From positions 1 to 6,212 of the forward strand of contig PSRF01000374.1 of the NCBI GenBank assembly GCA_003175865.1: a stretch of 6,212 bases of DNA, in the 5' to 3' direction. Both the position numbers and the translations under genes were made by a program. Source of the DNA: Blastocatellia bacterium (GTDB lineage Bacteria; Acidobacteriota; Blastocatellia; Pyrinomonadales; Pyrinomonadaceae). Shown here piece after piece: positions 1-6,120 of this stretch (positions are counted from its first letter, which is position 1; each line of letters opens with the position of its first letter). The notes beneath the pieces are model-generated. The model had not been told where the DNA came from. It saw only the letters and a list, made by a program, of their open reading frames with translations, and made no database searches.

Positions 1-5
1 AAGCC

Positions 6-46
6 AGTGCTGTTACAAAGCGGCGCCAGGCCGCCGCACTCCAAAG
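6..46. repeat. GC-rich dyad, possible dispersed intergenic repeat, downstream of atpZ
   Basis: GCGGCG at 20-25 pairs with CGCCGC at 32-37 around a 6-nt loop. An alternative outer pairing joins AGTGC (6-10) to GCACT (36-40). The dyad begins 12 nt past the atpZ stop codon. On the transcribed (minus) strand it is followed by CTTTGT rather than a U-run, so it is not a textbook intrinsic terminator, although it could still pause polymerase or protect the 3' end. From memory, the plus-strand reading (which translates as KAAPGRRTPK) resembles a short GC-rich repeat scattered through Acidobacteria and Verrucomicrobia genomes. That resemblance is recollection, not a search result. Confidence 0.4.
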
Positions 47-49
47 CAT

Positions 50-274
50 TCAGTAAGTCTTAGCGCTGATCTTGATAAACTCGTACAACCCTGCTGCTGA
101 GCCAACCACAATCCCGCCAACAAGCAACCAGGGGGCAGTTCCAAACCAACGATCCGCTAAGTATCCCAGCCCGCAGAAAGCAGCCACACAAGCAAACAAT
201 GTGAAGCCGGCGGCATACGCGAGGCCGGTTTTCTGATTTACTTCCTGATTGCTTTCACGCGGTTCCCTCGCCAT
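50..274 (-). CDS. atpZ: AtpZ/AtpI-family small membrane protein of the F1Fo ATP synthase locus
   Basis: This 74-residue protein has a charged N-terminus (residues 1-16), a first membrane helix (about 18-40), a short loop and a second helix (about 47-68). The first helix ends in the pattern G-x-G-Y-x-x-D (G35, G37, Y38, D41), followed by W43, G45 and P48. A glycine-rich second helix completes the two-helix hairpin typical of the AtpZ/AtpI family. Family members sit at the head of ATP synthase operons and are linked to assembly of the c-ring/rotor or to Mg2+/Ca2+ transport. By inference, the atp genes continue beyond position 1. The start chosen is the ATG at 274-272, which overlaps the radical SAM stop by one base (TGATG) and has a GAGAGAG purine run (287-281) at good spacing. 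In-frame GTG (277) and TTG (280) codons lie just upstream and would add one or two residues. Divergence makes AtpZ versus AtpI uncertain, but the family call is fairly sure. Confidence 0.8.
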   Translation of the reverse strand: MAREPRESNQEVNQKTGLAYAAGFTLFACVAAFCGLGYLADRWFGTAPWLLVGGIVVGSAAGLYEFIKISAKTY

Positions 275-1395
275 CACCAACTCTCTCGCGTCAGAAAATT
301 CTTCGGCACTTCAGACAACAGGGCGCGACGCGAATGACGCATCGAATCGTGAATAAAACAAACGTGTGTGCACCAACACGCCTTTCCACCGTCGATCTGC
401 TGGAGCTCAGCCAATCTTTCCTGAGCTGACCAAAGTGCATCGAAGTTGTAGTCGTAATCGGCGAGACTCGCAAACTTTTCGCGCAATTCGCAAGCACGCA
501 CATCACCGTTGTAGTCGATCACCGCTGTTGTCTCACCGGCCGTACAAGGGAATGGCCACGCACTCGGCTGACCGAAGTTGGCATGCTGAGTACGATAATG
601 CGTAGTGATTGTGCCGACGTAGGCGACGTTCTTAACGAAGCGTTTGATGCGATCATCATCCGCAAACATCCGATCTCCGTATCTTTTTGTCAGCTTCGCA
701 ACTTCAGCGTACATCCTCGGAAGAACTTCCGTGGGAACTTGTTTGATCGATTCGCCAACTAATGTCTCTCCACGAATAATGTTGAAGTATTGGCCGTCTA
801 ACCGGTAGTTGGCCCACATGAACTCGGCGAGCATTTCGACTTCCGTGTAGTTCTCAGCACACACAACTGTGTTGACGTTCAAACGAAATCGATCGCGATA
901 TTTCTCTTTTATTGGATAGAGCGACTCGATACAGTCGAGCGTCTTCTCCCAATTGCCAGGCACACCCCGAATGCGGTCATGAGTCTCACCGTAACCATCC
1001 AGCGCTATGTTGAGATAGAGATCAACCGAAGGGTGATTGCCCAGCGCATGGTCTACGATCTCAATTACGCGTGCCTTAATCAGACCGTTCGTGGGGATAA
1101 TGATGCGTTCGACACTATTGTTTTCGACAAAGAGATCGATGACTTCTTTGACGTCGCGACGCAGCGTCGGTTCACCTCCTGAGAGCCACAGGTCGGTGAT
1201 GGCAGGCATTGTTCGGGAGAGTTTCTCGATTTGTGCGAGCGTCATGTCGCCCGGACGGTTCAGCTCTTCGTGATAGAAGCATGTCTGGCAAAAAGCATTA
1301 CAACGAGACGTCACAAACAGGATTACAGTGCCCAAACGCTTTTCACGTTTTGTGGAGCGAAGCAATTGAACAAACTGTAGGGCTTTGTTTGCCAT
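274..1395 (-). CDS. Radical SAM enzyme with SPASM-like C-terminal cysteine cluster, substrate unknown
   Basis: This 373-residue enzyme is predicted to be soluble. The radical SAM signature CxxxCxxC is present at C32, C36 and C39 (CNAFCQTC), directly after the first beta strand, and would hold the 4Fe-4S cluster that cleaves S-adenosylmethionine. The SAM-binding GGEP motif is at 73-76, and the later barrel strands are recognisable (IIIPTNG at 98-104, LNIALDG at 128-134). The C-terminal part has C284, then VIDYNGDVRAC ending at C302, then C340, C342 and C346 (CWCTHVC). This arrangement resembles SPASM/Twitch domains that bind auxiliary clusters. Such enzymes modify peptides, cofactors or lipids, and the sequence does not show which. 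The gene starts inside the stop codon of the upstream glycosyltransferase (TGATG) with no clear Shine-Dalgarno, which points to coupled translation and a shared pathway. HpnH-type hopanoid enzymes and MoaA-type enzymes were considered, but there is not enough to name either. Confidence 0.9.
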   Translation of the reverse strand: MANKALQFVQLLRSTKREKRLGTVILFVTSRCNAFCQTCFYHEELNRPGDMTLAQIEKLSRTMPAITDLWLSGGEPTLRRDVKEVIDLFVENNSVERIIIPTNGLIKARVIEIVDHALGNHPSVDLYLNIALDGYGETHDRIRGVPGNWEKTLDCIESLYPIKEKYRDRFRLNVNTVVCAENYTEVEMLAEFMWANYRLDGQYFNIIRGETLVGESIKQVPTEVLPRMYAEVAKLTKRYGDRMFADDDRIKRFVKNVAYVGTITTHYRTQHANFGQPSAWPFPCTAGETTAVIDYNGDVRACELREKFASLADYDYNFDALWSAQERLAELQQIDGGKACWCTHVCFIHDSMRHSRRALLSEVPKNFLTRESW

Positions 1396-2588
1396 CAGGA
1401 GTCACGTTTGATAATGACAGTTTCATTTGGTGATTTCAATTCGTAAGTAATGCCACGCCAGTCAATGCGACGGGAGAAACCGGCGACGATCGCGTTGTAG
1501 AGAAACAGAAGTGATGCCAGGGGCCACAGGAATATCTGTGAAAATAGATCAATGTTCAGTTCGCGTCGGTAATGAGCAAGTGGCAAGCGAACAGCCCTCC
1601 AACGAATGATGGACTTCCAGGCTCCAAGGGCAAACAGAAACAACAGCACCGCAATTAATAACCTTACATCGGATCCTAACGACGCACGTATGACGGCCAA
1701 CAGCCATCCTCCAAAGAACACGATCACGAATAGACTGCTGCCCAATAGCAATGGCTTCCATAACTGCGGAGCGTAAACACGGGTGATTTTAATCTGGCGC
1801 GTCGTGAACTCAATCGCCTCATGGAGGTCGCAATCACCAACAGATGCTACGAGGCAGTTGGGCGTGAAATAGATCGGTAGCCGTGCCTCGTGTAGAACAC
1901 TTGTAACGGTGTAATCGTCGGAGACGCTGCCGCGCCATCGTTCACGAATGTTTAGACGCTCAAAAGTTTCGCGACGAATTGCGGTGGAGCCTCCCCAGCA
2001 AAAGTTCTTCTGCCGGTTCGCGCCGAGTGCAGAAGCGATCGAAGCATTCCAAATCGATCGCAAGCGTGAAGCGAATCCACCGCGTGTAGGCACAAACCAA
2101 CGATAACCAGATGAAGCGCCTAGTTTCTCATCAGCCAGAGGGGCGACGAGTTGTCGCAACCAATTCTCCGAGGGTCTCGCATCAGTATCGACAAACGCGA
2201 GGACAACCGATCTAGGGTCGATGTGGTTGAGTGCTTCACTTAGGTTATGGACCTTCTGTCCACTGTCTGTAGCTGACCCGGCAATAACTGTCTTGGTGCA
2301 TGGTTTGCTGACTAACCGCCCTATTTCAATAGCTGCAGGATCGTTGGCACGATCAAAAACAAAGATGACCTCATATTCAGGATAGTTTTGATTGATGAGA
2401 GGTCGAACGTTTTCGATTAAGTCAGCATCAAGCCCTTTCGAGGGAGCAATCACTGTTACGAATGGAGAAAACTCTGGCAACGGGTGACTCGTCTCACGCT
2501 GCACGTATCGCGCGAACCGAAAGCCACCCAATACCGATTGAATGCCAACCCAAATTGAAAGCGCAGCGAGGAAGTAGAAAAGGTACAT
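1395..2588 (-). CDS. Membrane-anchored family 2 glycosyltransferase (GT21/HpnI-like layout)
   Basis: This 397-residue protein has an N-terminal membrane helix (about 2-22), a cytoplasmic GT-A catalytic domain (about 42-270) and three C-terminal hydrophobic segments (about 280-301, 308-326, 350-370). The domain opens with a beta strand, VTVIAPSKG (44-52). It carries an acidic pair in VFDR (D79), the metal/nucleotide-sugar motif D134-T-D136, GYRW (161-163 region), CWGGSTAIRR (197-206) and the presumed catalytic acid pair D224-D225. The layout matches processive or lipid-directed GT2 enzymes such as ceramide glucosyltransferase (GT21) and HpnI. Transfer of a sugar from a nucleotide donor to a lipid at the inner membrane is therefore the best inference; donor and acceptor are unknown. 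The expected QxxRW motif is replaced by RQIKITRVY (264-272). The start is the ATG at 2588-2586, which begins the hydrophobic helix; the only purine run nearby (AAGGG) is too distant to be a convincing ribosome site. The stop overlaps the radical SAM start by one base. Confidence 0.92.
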   Translation of the reverse strand: MYLFYFLAALSIWVGIQSVLGGFRFARYVQRETSHPLPEFSPFVTVIAPSKGLDADLIENVRPLINQNYPEYEVIFVFDRANDPAAIEIGRLVSKPCTKTVIAGSATDSGQKVHNLSEALNHIDPRSVVLAFVDTDARPSENWLRQLVAPLADEKLGASSGYRWFVPTRGGFASRLRSIWNASIASALGANRQKNFCWGGSTAIRRETFERLNIRERWRGSVSDDYTVTSVLHEARLPIYFTPNCLVASVGDCDLHEAIEFTTRQIKITRVYAPQLWKPLLLGSSLFVIVFFGGWLLAVIRASLGSDVRLLIAVLLFLFALGAWKSIIRWRAVRLPLAHYRRELNIDLFSQIFLWPLASLLFLYNAIVAGFSRRIDWRGITYELKSPNETVIIKRDS

Positions 2589-2631
2589 AAAGTGAGTAAG
2601 TTACCCTTAGTAGGACCTCCCAATTAACTAT

Positions 2632-2747
2632 TCAAGCTCTTCTGTCGGACCGCGTACGTCTCGTGCGCCCAGTCGATGACTGGATCAACGTTGGCTGTTC
2701 TCCGACTGGGGCGCACGAGACGTACGCGGTCCGACAGAAGAGCTTGA
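2632..2747. repeat. Large near-perfect inverted repeat (116 bp) between nuoN and the glycosyltransferase
   Basis: The left arm at 2632-2670 pairs with the right arm at 2709-2747 over 39 bp without a mismatch. After one unpaired G (2708), five more pairs follow (2671-2675 with 2703-2707). The loop is 27 nt (2676-2702). Each arm contains the core TCTGTCGGACCGCGTACG. An alternative small hairpin, CCAGTC/GACTGG (2669-2674 with 2678-2683), overlaps the stem tip, and an 8-bp palindrome CAACGTTG lies in the loop (2686-2693). The element lies 43 nt past the nuoN stop and 43 nt before the glycosyltransferase start. It has no coding capacity. It may be a non-autonomous mobile palindrome (MITE- or REP-like) that also ends or processes the nuo transcript. 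No U-run follows the stem on either strand, so a classical intrinsic terminator is not supported. Confidence 0.85.
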
Positions 2748-2790
2748 CTGATTAAATCGAAAGGATCTACTGAAGGGTGAGAAAGAGAAA

Positions 2791-4329
2791 TCAAGGTGAA
2801 ATAAGTTTTTGGGCCAACTCGATGAATGGCTGTGGATAAATGCCTACGATCACAATTCCTGCAAGCGAAACAACGAGTGCGGTCTGCAAAGCCGGCGAAA
2901 GCGCGAGAGGCTTGTCGTCAGCAACACGGTCACCCAGATACATAACCTTTATGAAGCGCACGTAGTAATAGAAGGACACAACTGTATTGAGAATGCCCCA
3001 GACAGCCAGCCAGATGTACCAGTTCTTATGATCGGTGCCGCCACGCTGAATGAGCCCGAGGAACAAAAAGTACTTTCCAATAAATCCACCGGTCGCAGGC
3101 AAGCCACCAAGTGACAACATGAACACCGCCATCATCGCTGCAAGACCAGGCGCCTTCTTCGCAAGTCCAGTTAAATCGTCAACGTTGTCGCCGATGATTC
3201 CACGCCTTCGCAAACTGATGATGACTCCAAACGCACCCATGTTCATCAGCGTGTAGACGAATAGGTAAATAACCAGGCCAATGTATCCGTACGCATTACC
3301 AGCAATTAAACCCAGCAGCAGGTAGCCGGCGTTCGAAATTGAGGAGTAAGCCAGCAAACGTTTTGAGTTCTCTTGCGTGACGGCGGCCCAGTTACCCACC
3401 ATGATTGTGATAGCAGCAACCAAGCCTAGCAATGGCGCCCAGTCGGTCCGCATCCCAACTAGCGCTTCATTAAAGATCCGGAAATAGAGGACAAAGCTCG
3501 CCGCCTTAGAACCTGTCGAGAGAAAAGCGGTGACGGAGGTTGGTGCGCCCTCATAAACATCAGGCGCCCACATATGAAAGGGCACAGCGGCGACTTTGAA
3601 GAACAACCCAGCGGCTAGCGCAACCATTCCCAGCAACATCAAAGGCCGCAATCCCTTGATCACATCGAGAGGTTCTGCATTCTTAATCTGGGGCACTATT
3701 TCGTTGATTGATTGTGCTATATCACCCAGATTTGTTGACCCAGCCACTCCGTAAAGCAGCGACATTCCGTAAAGCAACACGCCAGACGAAAACGCGCCAA
3801 GCAGGAAATACTTCATCGCTGCTTCATTCGAACGCTTTTCACGTTTGGTGAAAGCAACGAGGACATAGAACGTGAGTGCCATCAACTCAAGCGAGATATA
3901 CAACGAGATAAGATCGTATCCGCAGGCAAGAAACATCATGCCAACAGTGGCGAACAGTACAAGTGCGTAGTACTCGCCGTGTTGTTCGCCTTCGATATCG
4001 AGGTACCGCGTTGATATTCCGATTGCCAAAGCCGCTGCTACGAGGAAGACTGCTTTGAAGAGAAGCGATATACCGTCAATGCGGATCATCCCGTAAAAGC
4101 CGTCGATCGATCCACCGCGAATTGAACCCCACTGCACGCCTAGCGAAATGATTGCGAGCGCAACGCCGACTAGCGAGAAGTAAGCTGTCAACTTGCTCTT
4201 GCGGTAAGGCAGTATCACTTCCATCACCAGAACAACGCAGGCGACAGTTGTCAGGATCAACTCGGGAGCGATCAATAAAAGATCGCTCACGTTGAAAAGT
4301 GAAGTTGTATTGGCTTGCAAGAGGAGCAT
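2791..4329 (-). CDS. nuoN: NADH-quinone oxidoreductase subunit N
   Basis: This 512-residue, highly hydrophobic protein of about 14 membrane helices is the antiporter-like subunit of complex I next to NuoA/J/K. It translocates protons in response to quinone reduction. The charged residues of the central proton path are all visible: E148 in SLELMALTFYVL, K173 in MKYFLLGAF, K245 in FFKVAAVPFHMW, K275 in STGSKAASF, K324 in SKRLLAYSSIS and K419 in GGFIGKYF. These appear to match the E133, K158, K217, K247 and K395 set of the E. coli protein, plus the conserved KRLLAYSS lysine. The PFHMWAPDVYEGAPTSVTAFL region (250-270) is the family hallmark. Length is normal, with no frameshift. The start is the ATG at 4329-4327; the preceding bases show no Shine-Dalgarno and the gene begins about 10 nt from a hairpin element. 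It follows nuoM in the usual order and is the last nuo gene here. Alternative Mrp or hydrogenase subunits are unlikely. Confidence 0.97.
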   Translation of the reverse strand: MLLLQANTTSLFNVSDLLLIAPELILTTVACVVLVMEVILPYRKSKLTAYFSLVGVALAIISLGVQWGSIRGGSIDGFYGMIRIDGISLLFKAVFLVAAALAIGISTRYLDIEGEQHGEYYALVLFATVGMMFLACGYDLISLYISLELMALTFYVLVAFTKREKRSNEAAMKYFLLGAFSSGVLLYGMSLLYGVAGSTNLGDIAQSINEIVPQIKNAEPLDVIKGLRPLMLLGMVALAAGLFFKVAAVPFHMWAPDVYEGAPTSVTAFLSTGSKAASFVLYFRIFNEALVGMRTDWAPLLGLVAAITIMVGNWAAVTQENSKRLLAYSSISNAGYLLLGLIAGNAYGYIGLVIYLFVYTLMNMGAFGVIISLRRRGIIGDNVDDLTGLAKKAPGLAAMMAVFMLSLGGLPATGGFIGKYFLFLGLIQRGGTDHKNWYIWLAVWGILNTVVSFYYYVRFIKVMYLGDRVADDKPLALSPALQTALVVSLAGIVIVGIYPQPFIELAQKLISP

Positions 4330-4338
4330 TGGTCAGTT

Positions 4339-4423
4339 GGTGTCCGATAAGCTTCAGCTTGACGTTTCGTTCGGAGCTAGTCTCTTAGCCAGCGTGCCGA
4401 CAAGCTAAAGCTTATCGGACATC
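4339..4423. repeat. Inverted repeat element filling the nuoM-nuoN gap
   Basis: The arm at 4341-4361 pairs with 4401-4421 over 21 positions with one mismatch (4355/4407). That position is C/A on the plus strand but becomes a tolerated G-U pair in the minus-strand transcript. G4340/T4422 and G4339/C4423 can extend the stem. Each arm contains its own small dyad (AAGCT..AGCTT). The 39-nt interior can fold further (TCGG 4371-4374 with CCGA 4397-4400, GCTA 4376-4379 with TAGC 4386-4389). The element begins 6 nt past the nuoM stop and ends 9 nt before the nuoN ATG, so it occupies almost the whole gap between two genes that are usually nearly contiguous. It would form a strong hairpin inside the operon mRNA. 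No U-run follows the stem, so a terminator between two complex I genes is unlikely. Confidence 0.8.
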
Positions 4424-4428
4424 TGGAC

Positions 4429-6120
4429 TTATTTTTGCGCTCTTTCCTGTGTTGGTGCAGGCATCCCTGGTATCTGATACGTTGGGTCAACTTGCCGTAC
4501 AAGCGCGTTCACGGGTTGACTGATGTATGCCAAAAACGGCTTCGGATAGACACCAATCCACAATGACATCAACAACAGTGGCGTCATGTAAGCCCATTCG
4601 CGAAGATTTAGGTCCGGCAGTTTTTCGTTCTTCGGGTTATCAATCGTTCCGAAGAACATTCGCTGGTAAAGCCAGAGGAAATAACCTGCATTCAAAATGA
4701 TTCCAAGTGCGGCCATCGCGGCCCATACAACGTTCGCTTCAAATGCACCTCGAAGCGCAAGGAATTCGGAAATAAACACAGCAAGTAGTGGTAAACCGAT
4801 CGCGGTCATCACCATTCCGAGAAACACGGCTGCATAACCAGGCATGACGTGCGACAGTCCACCAAACTCCGAAACATCTCGCGTATGTCTTCGCTCATAA
4901 ATTATTCCCACCAACAAGAACAGTGCCCCTGAATAGATGCCGTGATTTACCATTTGCATCACGCCACCATTTACGCCGTTTGGATTCAGCGCAAAGAGAC
5001 CGAGCATTACCATTCCCATCGACGAGACTGACGAGTAGGCCACGAGTTTCTTCACATCACCGTTCTTCTTCACCACGAAATACATCGCGGCAAGAGCCCC
5101 GTAGATAATGCTGACGATCGCAAGAAAGACCATCACACTACGGACACCGAATGTGCCGAATCCCGTAACCCACGTGCTTTCGTCCTTTGAAGCGGCAGGG
5201 AACATCGGCAGGTTGAAGCGATAGAAACCGTATGTTCCGAGTTTTAGCAGAATGCCGGCAAGAATGACTGACCCGGCTGTGGGCGCCTCGACGTGTGCAT
5301 CTGGCAGCCACGTGTGAAATGGAAACATTGGGACCTTAATCGCAAAGCCCAACGCAAAGGCCACGAACAGAAGTATCTGCATAGCACCCATCGGCAACAC
5401 AGATCCGATTGCCTGCAGGTAGATGATGTTGAACGTTCCAGTGCCGTTTGCCTTCGCTGCAGCCACCGCCCCATTGACGAGGTCAATAGCTTTGTCATTG
5501 CCTGCAAGCATGTGCAGTGTCGCGGGGGTAACCTTGCCTACCAGTTCCGCATCCTGCGTCAACAAGTACATCTTGATGACGCCGAGCAACATTACAACCG
5601 AACCAACGAGTGTGTAGAGGAAGAACTTGATTGCAGCGTAAAGTCGATTCTCACCACCCCAAATTCCGATCAGGAAGTACATCGGCACGAGAGATACTTC
5701 GAAGAACAGGTAGAACAAGAACAAGTCCATCGAAGCAAACACGCCAATGACTGCGGTCTGCAACAACAGCAGCAGAACGTAATACTCCTTCTCTCGTTTT
5801 TGAATGTAATTCCACGACGATAGCGCTGCAATTACACCGAGCAGCGTCGTAAGAACAATCAACAACACTGCAACACCGTCGACTCCCATCTGGTAACGAG
5901 CACCAATGACTCTTATCCAGTCGTGATCTTCAAGAAACTGCATGCCTCCCAGATCGCTCCTGTACTTCAGCAACCAAAGCGAGGCGATAAAGTCGAGACC
6001 GAACCAGGCGGTGGCAAACTTCTTGATAAGATCTGACTGATCTTTCTTCATGAGCGCTAGGATCAGTATTGCGCCTACCGCCGGCAACCACGTTATCAGG
6101 GAAAGGATGTTGTTATTCAT
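4429..6120 (-). CDS. nuoM: NADH-quinone oxidoreductase subunit M
   Basis: This 563-residue polytopic membrane protein is the middle antiporter-like, proton-pumping subunit of complex I. The essential glutamate is E141 in LFFEVSLVPMYFLIGIWGG, and the central lysines are K262 in AIKVPMFPFHTWLPDAHVEA and K293 in LLKLGTYG. K358 lies in KKLVAYSSVSSMG, H393 in VNHGIYSGALFLL and E452 in SEFLALRGAF. These align with E144, K234, K265 and E407 of the roughly 509-residue E. coli protein. The extra length falls mainly in two loops: about 30 residues around 187-243 and about 17 around 305-325. A hydrophilic tail (about 540-563) ends the protein. The helix before E452 reads GLPLLAVF instead of the usual GLPGLNGF-type sequence. 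The start is the ATG at 6120-6118, giving a normal hydrophobic first helix; the purine-rich upstream tract offers no well-spaced Shine-Dalgarno. MrpD or hydrogenase homologues are ruled out by the nuoM-nuoN order and these motifs. Confidence 0.97.
   Translation of the reverse strand: MNNNILSLITWLPAVGAILILALMKKDQSDLIKKFATAWFGLDFIASLWLLKYRSDLGGMQFLEDHDWIRVIGARYQMGVDGVAVLLIVLTTLLGVIAALSSWNYIQKREKEYYVLLLLLQTAVIGVFASMDLFLFYLFFEVSLVPMYFLIGIWGGENRLYAAIKFFLYTLVGSVVMLLGVIKMYLLTQDAELVGKVTPATLHMLAGNDKAIDLVNGAVAAAKANGTGTFNIIYLQAIGSVLPMGAMQILLFVAFALGFAIKVPMFPFHTWLPDAHVEAPTAGSVILAGILLKLGTYGFYRFNLPMFPAASKDESTWVTGFGTFGVRSVMVFLAIVSIIYGALAAMYFVVKKNGDVKKLVAYSSVSSMGMVMLGLFALNPNGVNGGVMQMVNHGIYSGALFLLVGIIYERRHTRDVSEFGGLSHVMPGYAAVFLGMVMTAIGLPLLAVFISEFLALRGAFEANVVWAAMAALGIILNAGYFLWLYQRMFFGTIDNPKNEKLPDLNLREWAYMTPLLLMSLWIGVYPKPFLAYISQPVNALVRQVDPTYQIPGMPAPTQERAQK

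Noticed and set aside
366..1433. Several 60-80 residue plus-strand open frames opposite the radical SAM gene
   Set aside because: They are antisense to a gene with intact catalytic motifs, have no start context and look like composition shadows.
274..2588. Assignment of the pair as hopanoid genes hpnH and hpnI
   Set aside because: The general layout is similar, but no squalene-hopene cyclase or other hpn gene is nearby, the QxxRW region differs and the radical SAM protein has a SPASM-like tail. The evidence does not support the names.
2589..2631. Sigma-70 promoter for the glycosyltransferase operon
   Set aside because: Only weak TTGGGA-like and TAACTT-like hexamers were seen and their spacing is wrong, so no promoter can be supported.
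2632..2747. Classical Rho-independent terminator of the nuo operon
   Set aside because: The stem is much longer than usual and neither flank has a U-run (AATAGTTAATTGGG on the minus strand, CTGATTAAATCG on the plus strand). A role in termination is possible but not shown.
5293..5823. 176-residue open frame on the plus strand inside nuoM
   Set aside because: It lies wholly antisense to a clearly conserved nuoM, has a low-complexity Q/H/R-rich translation and shows no recognisable domain.
2791..6120. Mrp-type Na+/H+ antiporter or group 4 hydrogenase membrane subunits instead of NuoM/NuoN
   Set aside because: The adjacent M-then-N order, the lengths, the NuoN-type lysine K419 in the GGFIGKY motif and the NuoM-type E452 in SEF all fit complex I.
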